Source: Bacillota bacterium
GTDB taxonomy: Bacteria; Bacillota; Clostridia; Christensenellales; DTU072
Direction of reading: 5' to 3'
NCBI GenBank assembly: GCA_023394875.1
Contig: JAEXAB010000001.1
Location: 452,567-516,566 of the forward strand
Length of the DNA: 64,000 bases
The translations under genes and the position numbers were made by a program. The notes under the pieces were generated by a model. It searched no databases and had not been told where the DNA came from. It saw only the letters and a list, made by a program, of their open reading frames with translations. Shown here piece by piece: positions 7,467 to 16,260 of the stretch (the stretch's first letter is position 1; each line of letters begins with the position of its first letter).

Positions 7467-8051
7467 ATGAAAACTGTAATAGTATATTATCATCCGTATA
7501 ACAGAAGTTTTTGTCATGCTTTGCTTGAGGCGGCAAAGGAAGGGGCGGAAAATGCGGAATTGGAAGTTGACGTTATTGACCTTGACGCCGAAAAGTTTGA
7601 TCCTGTTATGAGCGCTAATGATTTGCGGGGCTTTGTCAATCACGAAATGGTAGACGTTCAGGCAAAGGAGCTTTTTGGAAGAATAAGAAACGCCGACCAT
7701 ATGATTATGATTTTCCCTATTTGGTGGGAATTAATGCCCGCAATGGTCAAAGGTTTTATTGACAAAGTAGTTTTTCCGGGTAGTTTTTATGAGCAAATAC
7801 AAGGCGGTTTTGATATGCTTACACTTTTACCCAATCTGAAAGTTACTATTATCACTACCATGAACACGCCTGCGCTTATGTATAAATTTGTCTATAAAAA
7901 CGCCATTTACAGGGCGATGGTTAGCGGCACGTTCAAAAAAATCGGCATACGTAAGGTTAAATGGGTCAATTTCGGCATGGTTAAATTCACTAAGGAAGAA
8001 ACACGCCAAAAATGGCTCAAAAAGACGGCGCAGATTGGGGCTGGAAAATAG
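7467..8051 (+). CDS. NAD(P)H dehydrogenase (quinone)-like flavodoxin-fold protein
   Basis: A 194-residue flavodoxin-2-fold oxidoreductase (PF02525 type), likely an FMN- or FAD-dependent NAD(P)H:quinone or nitro-compound reductase in the cytosol. The first strand VIVYYHPYNRSFCHALLEAA carries the phosphate-binding Ser region. The conserved IFPIWWELMPAMVKGFIDKVVFPGSFY segment (about residues 80-110) is the flavin-binding and dimer loop. The family is usually 180-200 residues, so it is complete. The start at 7467 has AAGGAG 8 bases upstream; an earlier TTG at 7446 lies before the RBS and is rejected. It is monocistronic, with its own promoter. Confidence 0.85.
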   Translation: MKTVIVYYHPYNRSFCHALLEAAKEGAENAELEVDVIDLDAEKFDPVMSANDLRGFVNHEMVDVQAKELFGRIRNADHMIMIFPIWWELMPAMVKGFIDKVVFPGSFYEQIQGGFDMLTLLPNLKVTIITTMNTPALMYKFVYKNAIYRAMVSGTFKKIGIRKVKWVNFGMVKFTKEETRQKWLKKTAQIGAGK

Positions 8052-8092
8052 TTTTTACGGTTTTTTACCCCCATGTGTTTTCGCGGCGGGTA

Positions 8093-8121
8093 TTGCTCTT
8101 TTGTAAAAAATGGACTATACT
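8093..8121 (+). promoter_or_regulatory. Candidate promoter of the CoA-transferase gene
   Basis: TTGCTC (8093-8098) and TATACT (8116-8121) are 17 bp apart, 33 bases before the ATG at 8155. Confidence 0.5.
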
Positions 8122-8154
8122 AAGGGTATTATTACATAAAAATACGAGGTGTTT

Positions 8155-9768
8155 ATGTCCAATAACGATATTCAAAAGAAAGCGCAGTGCGCTCAGATTA
8201 TTATTAACGACCTTATCAAAAGACTAGCTATCGACAAAATCTATCCCACTACTTTTATAGCCGATGCCGATAAAGAGGCTTTGTTCAAACAATCATTTTT
8301 GAAAGAAAATCCATTCCCCAGCGTCATTGCTCTTGTTTTGGCATCTTTGAGGAAAAAAGCCGTAAACAGACTGTTTGAAAAGGAAGATATTTTGCAAACG
8401 CCAGTCATTGCGGCTATCCTTTCTTTGTGTTCTTCTCTGGCTACCGATATCGGCGCGCTAAGGGGTGACAACGTGTCCGATACGAAGATTTATTCGGATA
8501 TATCCTTTGCCGGACTGCAAGCAATCAGGCTTTATATGGCTGACCACAAAGAAAAGACGTTCAAAAAAGCCAGATGCAATTCGGCAATCAGGGTGGACAA
8601 CGCCATAAACGGATCCTTTTATAAGTATAAGACAAAGGACAACAGATTTGTTTCCTTCCATGTTTATTATCAGTCCCAGCAGGAAAAACTGGTCAAGGCG
8701 TTAGGTTTGAAGAAAGAATCCAAAGACTTCAAACTCTTATCGGCAAGTAGGGATATAAAATATCTAAATAAAGTTTGCCGACAATATAACGCTATGGACT
8801 TAGAAAATCTTGCTTTTGAATGCGGAGCCTGCGCATGTATGCTTAGAGACCGTCAGGAATGGGAAAGTTCGGACGTAGGCAAGGCGGTAAAAGCTATGCC
8901 CCTTATTAAGTTTAATGATAACGGCGTAAAGAATATCCCTATCTGGGGCAAACCGAATTCTAGAGGGCCTCTTTCCGGCATTAAGGTACTGGATATCACT
9001 CATATCATAGCCGGCCCGGCATGTTCTAGAATACTTGCCGAATACGGCGCCGACGTGTTGTTGGTAAGACGCGGAAAATTCCTTGACCAGGAGCAGGCCA
9101 TGCTGGAGCTTGACGGCTGGGCAGGCAAAAATTCTATACAGCTTGATCTAAACGTTCAAGAAGATTTGGCAAAAATAAAAGAGCTAATTAAACAGGCTGA
9201 CGTTATTACCTATTCCTATCAAAACGGCTGTTTTGATAAATTCGGCTTGTCCGTTGAGGAAATAAAAAAACTAAATCCCAACGTCATTTATTCGGCGATG
9301 AATTGTTTCTCCGACACCGTTTGGAAGGAAAGACCGGGTTGGGCGCCGCTAGCCGAAGACATTACCGGACTAAGTATCAGAAACGGCTCCAAAGAAAACC
9401 CGATAAACCTTAACGGCGTACCTCTCGATTATATCCCCGGCTTTATACTGGCTTTGGGAACGCTAAAGGCAATCAGGCAAAAATTAATAGACGGGACAAC
9501 TTACACCGTCACAACCTCTCTTACCAGAGGCGCGCAATACCTACACGAATGCACCGATCTTTGCCAGGAAACTACCGAAAAAGATTTTAATAATTCCGCT
9601 GTAGCAACAACCGACGAAACAAATAAGTTTACTGCCCTTAGAACTTACGTTGACAACAACGCAATTGGCAAAGTGGGCTTCCCCTCCCCCGCAACGTACA
9701 ACACCACCTATCCCGATTTAGTTCAAAATATGAACTTCCTCGACGGAAGGTCGGGTTTTAACAGCTGA
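8155..9768 (+). CDS. CaiB/BaiF type III CoA-transferase-like protein
   Basis: A 537-residue protein of the family III CoA-transferases, which swap CoA between carboxylic acids through an aspartyl-CoA anhydride. The family core starts near residue 270 (GPLSGIKVLDITHIIAGPACSRILAEYGADVL) and continues through GKNSIQLDL, DVITYSYQNG and IKKLNPNVIYS. The Asp in PLDYIPG (about residue 425) occupies the position of the catalytic Asp. About 260 residues precede the canonical start; this extra N-terminal part resembles another copy-like alpha/beta region seen in two-domain CaiB/BaiF proteins. The substrate is not predictable. The start at 8155 has GAGG at 5-base spacing; a GTG at 8149 is too close to the RBS. 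Confidence 0.82.
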   Translation: MSNNDIQKKAQCAQIIINDLIKRLAIDKIYPTTFIADADKEALFKQSFLKENPFPSVIALVLASLRKKAVNRLFEKEDILQTPVIAAILSLCSSLATDIGALRGDNVSDTKIYSDISFAGLQAIRLYMADHKEKTFKKARCNSAIRVDNAINGSFYKYKTKDNRFVSFHVYYQSQQEKLVKALGLKKESKDFKLLSASRDIKYLNKVCRQYNAMDLENLAFECGACACMLRDRQEWESSDVGKAVKAMPLIKFNDNGVKNIPIWGKPNSRGPLSGIKVLDITHIIAGPACSRILAEYGADVLLVRRGKFLDQEQAMLELDGWAGKNSIQLDLNVQEDLAKIKELIKQADVITYSYQNGCFDKFGLSVEEIKKLNPNVIYSAMNCFSDTVWKERPGWAPLAEDITGLSIRNGSKENPINLNGVPLDYIPGFILALGTLKAIRQKLIDGTTYTVTTSLTRGAQYLHECTDLCQETTEKDFNNSAVATTDETNKFTALRTYVDNNAIGKVGFPSPATYNTTYPDLVQNMNFLDGRSGFNS

Positions 9769-9802
9769 CTTTTGCACCATAATATGATATCATAATTGAA
9801 CA

Positions 9803-9836
9803 GCATGAGGCTATATTTAGTCTCGTGCCTTTTATT
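9803..9836 (+). terminator. Terminator after the CoA-transferase gene
   Basis: A near-perfect 11-bp stem, GCATGAGGCTA with TAGTCTCGTGC, and a TATT loop is followed by TTTTATT. Confidence 0.8.
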
Positions 9837-9850
9837 ATATAAAATAATGG

Positions 9851-12322
9851 CTATTTGCCTAATTTTGCTGTATAGCCGGCGTTTTGGACGGCGGATATAA
9901 TCTCTTCGGGGTTGATTGGGTTAGGGGACGTGATTGTGGCTCTTTTCTTCTTTAGGTCGACGGTGACGGAAACACCGCTTATTGCGTTGAGGGCGTCTTC
10001 TACGCGTTTTACGCAGTGGCTACAGCTCATACCTTCTACTTTTATAATGATTTCTTTCATTTTGTTGTCTCCTTTGGCTATTTTGACGTAGCGTAGTCTA
10101 AGGGCGTTCAGTACTACGCAGATACTGGACAGGCTCATGGTAAGGGCGCCTATCATGGGATTTAGTTTTAGTCCGTTAAGGCTGTAAAAGACTCCAGCGG
10201 CAAGAGGAATGCAGACGGTGTTGTAGAAAAACGCCCAAAACAAGTTTTCTTTGACGTTTTTTATGGTGGCGCGACTAAGTTTAATGAGAGTAACGACGTC
10301 CATAAGGTCGTTTTTCATCAAAACAACGTCAGCGCTCTGAATAGCTATGTCGGTGCCTGCGCCTATAGCTATACCCACATCGGCAGATGCAAGGGCGGGC
10401 GCGTCGTTAATTCCGTCGCCCACAAAGCCTACTTTGTTGCCTTGTTGTCTTAGCGCTGTTATTTCCGCTTCTTTGTTTTCGGGTAAGACGTTGGCTATAT
10501 ATTTTTCTATGCCCACTTCTTTGGCAATAACTTCGGCGGTGATTTCGTTATCGCCTGTAAGCATTATTACGTTAAGACCCATACTTTTTAGCAGTTTTAT
10601 AGCGGCTTGGGAGTTTTCTTTTACGGAATCCGCCACCGCTATTATGCCTAATATTCTTTCTTCGTCAGAAATTATTACCGGTGTTTGTCCCTTTTGCCCT
10701 ATGGAAATCAGCATTTCTTTAGCTTTAGTTGTATCCTTTACCTTTTCTTCTATATAGCTTAGTTTGCCTATAAAATACTTCTTTCCTTCTATATCTCCGC
10801 TCACTCCCTTGCCAGTTACGCTTACAAAATTATTGACAGAGCCTATTTCTATTTTATTAAAAGCAGCATATTCTATAATTGCTTCGCCCAAAGGATGTTC
10901 ACTCTGTTTTTCCAAAGTTGCGGTTATCTTTACAAGCTCTTTTTCTTCGTAATCAAAAGTATATACCGAAGTAACTTTCATTTTTCCGTAAGTTATCGTG
11001 CCTGTTTTGTCCATTACTACGGTGTTAATAAGGTGAGACAATTCCAGCGCTTCGCTGGACTTTATAAGTATTCCGTTTTCGGCACCCTTACCCGTACCGA
11101 CCATAATGGCTACAGGAGTAGCTAAACCCAATGCGCAGGGGCAGGAAATAACCAGTACAGATACCGCAATATTGAAGGAAAACTCAAAATTATTGCCGAT
11201 AATCATCCATACGACAAAGGCAATTACGGCAATACCAAGCACTATGGGCACGAATACGCCGGCTATTTTGTCGGCTAATTTTGCTATGGGCGCTTTTGTG
11301 GCAACTGCGTTTTCCACAAGGTCAATAATTTTTGAAAGGACGGTATCTTTGCCTATCGCGTTTACTTTTACTTTAAGAAAGCCGTTTTTATTGACCGTTC
11401 CGCCGATAACTTTGCTTCCGATACTTTTTTCTACGGGAACGCTCTCTCCGCTAACCATCGCTTCATCTACGTAGCTGTCCCCTTCTATTACAATACCGTC
11501 ACAGCTTATTGCTTCACCGCTCTTTATCAACACGATATCGCCGACAGTCAAGTCTTCCACCGCTATTGTTATTTCATCTCCGTTACGAATAACGACCGCG
11601 GTTTTCGGGGCAAGGTTAATAAGTTTTTCTATGGCTTGCCCGGTTTTCTTTTTGGATAAACTCTCCAGATACTTTCCTAAAGTAATAAGGGATAATATCA
11701 TTACCGCCGATTCGAAATACAAATCGTGGTGATACTTCATCACTCCGTGCATATTGCCCTTGCCTAGGTTGTAGCTCATTATAAAAATGGCTATAATTCC
11801 GTAAAGTATTGACGCGCTAGCCCCTAAGGCTATTAGGGTATCCATATTGGGTTGTCTTTTTATTAAATTGCGGAAACCGTTTATAAAATACGACTTATTG
11901 ACAATAGCTACGGGCAACGTCAATAATAATTGCAAAAAAGCGTAGCTTACCGCGTTATTTACTCCGCTAAAAAACTTCGGCAGCGGTAATTTTATCATAT
12001 GCCCCATAGATACGTACATAATAAGCACCATAAACAAAAGGGAAAAAATAAGTCTTACTTTCATGCTGTCGCTGTTTATTTCCAGTTTGTTTTTTTGTGC
12101 TTCTTTTTTCTCCTGGGGTAACGATGCCTTGTATCCGGCATTGTTTACTGCCGATATTATTTCTTCTTCTGTTAATACTTTGTCGTCGAAGTCAACAAGC
12201 ATACTGTCGGTCATCAGGCTGACCGATATATCGTTTATACCGTCTTTTTTCTTGACGGCTTTTTCCACGGCGCTGACGCAGGAAGCGCAGGTCATTCCTT
12301 CCACGGTAAATTTTTGCTTCAT
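9851..12322 (-). CDS. copA: Copper-translocating P1B-ATPase with C-terminal CopZ-like domain
   Basis: An 823-residue Cu(I)-exporting P-type ATPase. In order it has an N-terminal HMA domain with GMTCASC (residues 9-15), membrane helices, the actuator segment (VSGESVPVEKS), the transmembrane CPC copper motif in ISCPCALGLATP (near 394), phosphorylation motif DKTGT (near 439), HP motif SEHPLG, and GDGINDAPAL. The last 65 residues form a second HMA domain with GMSCSHC, placed after the final membrane helices and preceded by KGDNKMKE. It looks like a copZ chaperone gene fused in frame to copA, which is unusual because metal-binding domains are normally N-terminal. The start at 12322 is favoured by homology; the upstream ATG at 12340 adds six unconserved residues. 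No CsoR or CopY gene is seen beside it. Confidence 0.92.
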   Translation of the reverse strand: MKQKFTVEGMTCASCVSAVEKAVKKKDGINDISVSLMTDSMLVDFDDKVLTEEEIISAVNNAGYKASLPQEKKEAQKNKLEINSDSMKVRLIFSLLFMVLIMYVSMGHMIKLPLPKFFSGVNNAVSYAFLQLLLTLPVAIVNKSYFINGFRNLIKRQPNMDTLIALGASASILYGIIAIFIMSYNLGKGNMHGVMKYHHDLYFESAVMILSLITLGKYLESLSKKKTGQAIEKLINLAPKTAVVIRNGDEITIAVEDLTVGDIVLIKSGEAISCDGIVIEGDSYVDEAMVSGESVPVEKSIGSKVIGGTVNKNGFLKVKVNAIGKDTVLSKIIDLVENAVATKAPIAKLADKIAGVFVPIVLGIAVIAFVVWMIIGNNFEFSFNIAVSVLVISCPCALGLATPVAIMVGTGKGAENGILIKSSEALELSHLINTVVMDKTGTITYGKMKVTSVYTFDYEEKELVKITATLEKQSEHPLGEAIIEYAAFNKIEIGSVNNFVSVTGKGVSGDIEGKKYFIGKLSYIEEKVKDTTKAKEMLISIGQKGQTPVIISDEERILGIIAVADSVKENSQAAIKLLKSMGLNVIMLTGDNEITAEVIAKEVGIEKYIANVLPENKEAEITALRQQGNKVGFVGDGINDAPALASADVGIAIGAGTDIAIQSADVVLMKNDLMDVVTLIKLSRATIKNVKENLFWAFFYNTVCIPLAAGVFYSLNGLKLNPMIGALTMSLSSICVVLNALRLRYVKIAKGDNKMKEIIIKVEGMSCSHCVKRVEDALNAISGVSVTVDLKKKRATITSPNPINPEEIISAVQNAGYTAKLGK

Positions 12323-12392
12323 ATATATATGATAACACAAAACCTTATAAATACAATAAACATCTAAAAGACTTTCTATTAAATATTCGGTA

Positions 12393-12421
12393 TTGAAAAT
12401 TAGCCTTAACCGTGCTATACT
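12393..12421 (+). promoter_or_regulatory. Promoter of the GPH symporter gene
   Basis: TTGAAA (12393-12398) and TATACT (12416-12421) are 17 bp apart, 36 bases ahead of the ATG at 12457. Confidence 0.7.
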
Positions 12422-12456
12422 GTTTTAGTTATTATCATACTTCAGGAGAAAAATCA

Positions 12457-13956
12457 ATGACAAATTTTTTGCATAAGCTTTTTGGCACCAACCCCAATGA
12501 AGGTGTTCAGCCTAAAGAAGCTTTAAGCTACAGTGTTGCAGGTTTAGGGCAAAACCTTATCTGCGGACTTGTCGGTTCCTATATCAGCTATTATTATACC
12601 AACGGCTTACTAATCGCTCCTACTACCGTAGGTCTTATTATGCTATTTATTCGTATTTTTGACGCGCTTAACGACCCTATTATGGGTAGCGTAGTAGATA
12701 GAACACGTACTAAGTACGGAAAATGCCGCCCTTTCCTTTTGTGGCTGCCTATTCCTATTGCCATAAATACAGTTTTGTTGTTCCTTCCATTAAACCCAAA
12801 TACCACCTCAACTATTGCCGTTATGACGGTTATTTATCTAATTTGGAGCGTACTTTATACTATAGTTGACGTTCCTTATTGGGGTCTTGCCACGGCTATG
12901 ACTTCGGAAACCAACCAAAGAGGCACTATCCTTACCGTTGCCCGTCTTTTCTGCACCTTGGGCGCCGGCGTGATTTCCATACTTATCCCCAACATTTCGG
13001 GTGCTTGGATTGCTCCGTATACCAACGCTGACGGCGCTATTATGGAAGGTAGCGAAGGTCTTGCCGCCGCCGCTTTGCGTCAGAATTATTGGTGGCTTTC
13101 TCTTATAATAGTAGCAATAGCAATACCCACGTTCTTTATTGGCTTTAAGAATACCAAAGAAAGATTTTACAGCGAAGAAGCTGCCCGTTCTTTGAAACAA
13201 AATCTGAAACTTCTTTTCAAAAACAAACCTTTATTGTTGATTGTTTTAAGCGGTATTTTGGGTAGCGGAAAAATGCTCTATATGTACAGCGGAATTTACG
13301 TAGCCCAATATAACCTTGCGGAAATGGGCGTTAATATACTTGGTATGAGAGGAGCCGGATTATTTACCTTGATTACTATGGCGGTAGTACCCGGCGGATT
13401 AATCGCATCGATAATGGTGCCTTGGTTTACCAAAAAATTCGGTAAAAAAGCTACCTTTATTTGGTCTCACATATTCGGCGGAGTTGTTATGTTTGTAATG
13501 TACTTCGTCGGCTGGAAGAGTAATGCCGGTCTTATTATTAATTTAGTCGGCCTGGTCTTACTTGGTATACCGCAAGGTTTCAGCAATATAATAACCTATG
13601 CCATGATAGCCGACACCGTCGATTACCTGGAGTGGAAAGAAGGCACAAGAGCGGAGGGTATCTGCTTTGCCATGCAGACCTTTATCAACAAAATCGGTAT
13701 GGCAATAGGCGCCGCCGTTACTTGCTTCGGTCTTGGCTGGGCGGGAATAAACGCCATAGACGTGGCTACCTATACTCTAGCCGGCAACGAAAGAGGACTG
13801 GACATATTGTTTATGATTTCCACCCTTGTACCCGCTATCTGTATGGTTGCCTGCGCTATACCTTTGTTCTTCTATAACTTTGACGAAAAAGCGCAAGCTA
13901 AGGCTGTAGCCGAAATAGCACAACGTAAAGCTGCTAGCGAAGGTCAATCCGCATAA
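12457..13956 (+). CDS. GPH-family glycoside/sugar:cation symporter
   Basis: A 499-residue, 12-helix membrane transporter of the glycoside-pentoside-hexuronide family (MelB/XylP type), importing a sugar or glycoside with Na+ or H+. Signature features are SYSVAGLGQNLICG at the start, the loop FDALNDPIMGSVVDRTRTKYGKCRPFLLW between helices 2 and 3, WGLATAMTSETNQRG, and the late MIADTVDYLEWKEGTRAEGICF segment with its conserved Asp, Glu and Arg. The start at 12457 follows CAGGAGAAAAATCA; an upstream in-frame ATG would place unconserved residues before it. No sugar-degrading gene is directly adjacent, so the substrate is open. It is followed 25 bases later by an unrecognised gene with a strong RBS, probably cotranscribed. 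Confidence 0.9.
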   Translation: MTNFLHKLFGTNPNEGVQPKEALSYSVAGLGQNLICGLVGSYISYYYTNGLLIAPTTVGLIMLFIRIFDALNDPIMGSVVDRTRTKYGKCRPFLLWLPIPIAINTVLLFLPLNPNTTSTIAVMTVIYLIWSVLYTIVDVPYWGLATAMTSETNQRGTILTVARLFCTLGAGVISILIPNISGAWIAPYTNADGAIMEGSEGLAAAALRQNYWWLSLIIVAIAIPTFFIGFKNTKERFYSEEAARSLKQNLKLLFKNKPLLLIVLSGILGSGKMLYMYSGIYVAQYNLAEMGVNILGMRGAGLFTLITMAVVPGGLIASIMVPWFTKKFGKKATFIWSHIFGGVVMFVMYFVGWKSNAGLIINLVGLVLLGIPQGFSNIITYAMIADTVDYLEWKEGTRAEGICFAMQTFINKIGMAIGAAVTCFGLGWAGINAIDVATYTLAGNERGLDILFMISTLVPAICMVACAIPLFFYNFDEKAQAKAVAEIAQRKAASEGQSA

Positions 13957-13981
13957 AACTAGCTGTTAAGGAGGTAATTCT

Positions 13982-14473
13982 TTGATATTGACGTTACCGA
14001 AAAAGTTCAATTATGCCGTAGAGGACATTTACGTACCCTTAGATGAGCCTATGTTCAAGATTACCCTAATAATAGGAGGAATCTTGCTCTACAACATTAA
14101 CGGCGGTCTAATCGCGCAGATTTTTGTCAAAGAAAATACCGCCACTGCTACAGTAGCCGACGGCGCATCCTTAAAAATAGAAAGAAAAGCCGACGGATTT
14201 TCTATAAGTCACCTGGAAGTTTCCGTTGAGGAAAAGAAAAAAATAACCCGTCCGACTAGCGAAAGGTTATTAAAGGAAGAATATATTCTGTTTGGCAAGC
14301 CCGAAAACAGCCAGTATCAGATATTCGAAAAGAAACCTAACCTAGTAAAACCCGACGTTGCCGCAACGGTAATCCCCGTACCTCTAGATGATAACTTAAT
14401 AAGAGTAAAAATAGAAGAGGGTTGCAACGTACTTCGAATTCTTTCCATAATATTATCGATATCATTACTGTAA
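13982..14473 (+). CDS. Unrecognised 163-residue protein with TTG start, symporter partner
   Basis: I do not recognise this protein. It starts with TTG at 13982, fixed by an excellent AAGGAGG 6-7 bases upstream; no ATG fits. It is predicted to be mostly beta-strand with a hydrophobic stretch near residues 27-40 (ITLIIGGILLYNINGGLIA) and another at the C-terminal end. Charged segments (EVSVEEKKKITRPTSERLLKEEY) lie between. There is no signal peptide or known catalytic motif. It lies 25 bases after the GPH symporter and before a bidirectional terminator, so it belongs to that transcript. A role linked to sugar uptake is a guess from position only. Confidence 0.6.
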   Translation: MILTLPKKFNYAVEDIYVPLDEPMFKITLIIGGILLYNINGGLIAQIFVKENTATATVADGASLKIERKADGFSISHLEVSVEEKKKITRPTSERLLKEEYILFGKPENSQYQIFEKKPNLVKPDVAATVIPVPLDDNLIRVKIEEGCNVLRILSIILSISLL

Positions 14474-14477
14474 AATA

Positions 14478-14505
14478 AAGAAAGGCTGTGAAAACAGCCT
14501 TTCTT
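14478..14505. terminator. Bidirectional terminator between the symporter operon and recA
   Basis: A perfect stem AAGAAAGGCTGT/ACAGCCTTTCTT with a GAAA tetraloop separates convergent genes. Confidence 0.9.
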
Positions 14506-14510
14506 ATTCT

Positions 14511-15560
14511 TTATTCTGCGGTTTTGGAACCTTTTATCAAATATTTTTCTCTTAGTTGTTTTTCCAGCTCATCGGCTACGTTGGGATTTACGTTCAAAAA
14601 TTCCACAGCTTTATCTCTTCCTTGGGCAATTCTCTCTTCCTTATAGCTATACCAAGAGCCCGTCTTTTTGATTAATTCTTCTTCTGTCGCTAAGTCAAGT
14701 ATACAACCATTTTTAGAAATACCGGTGCCGAAAATAATATCGAATTCGCAGCTCTTAAAGGGTGCTGCCATTTTGTTCTTGATTATTTTCACTTTAGTTC
14801 TGTTGCCGATTATTTCTGCGCCGTTACCTTTTATAGCTTCGGCTTTTCTGACGTCAAATCTCATACTCGCATAAAATTTTAGAGCTTTGCCTCCGGCGGT
14901 GGTTTCGGGGTTGCCGAACATTACGCCCACTTTTTCTCTGAGCTGATTTATAAAGATAATGCAGGTATTTGATTTTTTAACTACGCCGGTAAGTTTGCGG
15001 AGAGCTTGACTCATAAGACGGGCTTGCAAGCCTACGTGAGAATCACCCATATCCCCTTCTATTTCGGCTTTGGGGGCTAACGCCGCTACGCTGTCTATTA
15101 CTACTACGTCAATACTGCCGCTTTTTACCAGTTCTTCGGCTATGTCAAGGGCTTGTTCGCCGTTGTCGGGTTGGGAAACGTACAAGTTGCGTAAATCCAC
15201 TCCTAAGTTTTGCGCATAATTAGGATCCAAGGCGTGTTCGGCGTCGATAAAGGCAGAAATTCCACCCATTTTTTGGGCTTCGGCAATAACGTGCAAAGCT
15301 AAAGTTGTTTTACCGCTGGACTCAGGTCCGTAAATTTCTATTATTCTTCCTCTGGGCACACCGCCGATACCTGTTGCGATATCAAGAGTCAGACATCCGG
15401 TAGGGATAATATCCACTTCCACTCTCGCTCCGTCTTCCAGCGTCATAATAGAGCCCTTGCCGAAATTCTTTTCTATGGTAGCTATTGCCATATCCAACGC
15501 CTTACGCTTGGTATCGCTTATTTTGTCATTTGGCAATGCCGTCTTCTTTTTCTCTTCCAT
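14511..15560 (-). CDS. recA: RecA recombinase
   Basis: A 349-residue RecA, the ATP-dependent strand-exchange protein of homologous recombination and SOS induction. It has a Walker A GPESSGKTT near residue 75, IDAEHALDPNYA, Walker B VVVIDSVAAL, the L1/L2 DNA-binding loops (EIEGDMGDSHVGLQARLMSQALRK and FINQLREKVGVMFGNPETTAGG, split here by the text) and the C-terminal lobe. The length is normal and nothing appears missing. The start has AAGGAG just upstream. It is the last gene of a minus-strand run M16-ftsK-rimO-cinA-recA with short gaps. No LexA-type box is obvious in the 16-base gap to cinA, so its own SOS promoter, if any, would lie inside cinA. Confidence 0.98.
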   Translation of the reverse strand: MEEKKKTALPNDKISDTKRKALDMAIATIEKNFGKGSIMTLEDGARVEVDIIPTGCLTLDIATGIGGVPRGRIIEIYGPESSGKTTLALHVIAEAQKMGGISAFIDAEHALDPNYAQNLGVDLRNLYVSQPDNGEQALDIAEELVKSGSIDVVVIDSVAALAPKAEIEGDMGDSHVGLQARLMSQALRKLTGVVKKSNTCIIFINQLREKVGVMFGNPETTAGGKALKFYASMRFDVRKAEAIKGNGAEIIGNRTKVKIIKNKMAAPFKSCEFDIIFGTGISKNGCILDLATEEELIKKTGSWYSYKEERIAQGRDKAVEFLNVNPNVADELEKQLREKYLIKGSKTAE

Positions 15561-15576
15561 TGTAATTTTCTCCTTG

Positions 15577-16248
15577 TTACAAATTTTTATTTAGTTGCTG
15601 CCAGGTATAAAACAATGCAGCGTTTTTTGCGCTCTTTCTTATTTGTTCCCTTGTTCCGCTAAAATAATTTTTTATAGCGATAGGCTCAGATTCCGCCATG
15701 GCTATACCGATATAAACTAGTCCTACCGGTTTTTCATCGGTACCGCCGTTTGGTCCGGCTATCCCGGTTGTAGAGACGGCAACGTCTACGTTGTCGCAAA
15801 GTAGCCCATAAGACATTTCCTTAGCCGTTTCTTCGCTTACCGCGCCAAACTCCATTATAGTGTCTTTCTTGACCCCTAAGCGGTTTTCTTTGGAAAGATT
15901 ACTGTAAGTAATTAACCCTTCGAAAAAAACCTGACTTGCTCCGCTTACGTTTATAATGCTGCTAGCAACCATACCGCCGGTACAGCTTTCGGCTGTGGCT
16001 ATCCTTATGCCGTTATTTATTAGGAAGTTAACCAACGTCTGCTCTAAACTTATATCTTTTACACTGTAAAGCCCTTCTTCAAGTAGTTCGCATACGTCGT
16101 AGAAGTCGTCTTTATCTATATCTTCAAAATAAACGGCATTATCCATACAGTTGCTGAGTACGATAAAATCTTTCAAGTTCGGTTTGGCTCTCTTTATCCT
16201 CTCTTCCAAACCGTTGGCTTCGCCGAAATACCGTAAAACTTCTTTCAT
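15577..16248 (-). CDS. CinA lacking the N-terminal MoCF-like domain (PncC-type amidohydrolase)
   Basis: A 223-residue protein. Residues from about 65 onward are the CinA C-terminal domain, a nicotinamide-nucleotide amidohydrolase (PncC activity), with the hallmark TAESCTGGMVASSI, the VSGASQVFFEGLITYSN segment and TTGIAGPNGGTDEKPVG. The first 60 residues (YFEDIDKDDFYDVCELLEEGLYS) resemble the KH-like linker of full CinA. The 160-170-residue N-terminal molybdopterin-binding-like domain is absent. The start is well supported by AAGGAGG 8 bases upstream. Position directly before recA is the classic competence-linked cinA-recA arrangement of Gram-positive bacteria. It is likely functional as a pyridine-nucleotide salvage or repair enzyme. 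Confidence 0.88.
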   Translation of the reverse strand: MKEVLRYFGEANGLEERIKRAKPNLKDFIVLSNCMDNAVYFEDIDKDDFYDVCELLEEGLYSVKDISLEQTLVNFLINNGIRIATAESCTGGMVASSIINVSGASQVFFEGLITYSNLSKENRLGVKKDTIMEFGAVSEETAKEMSYGLLCDNVDVAVSTTGIAGPNGGTDEKPVGLVYIGIAMAESEPIAIKNYFSGTREQIRKSAKNAALFYTWQQLNKNL

Positions 16249-16260
16249 AGTTTAGCCTCC

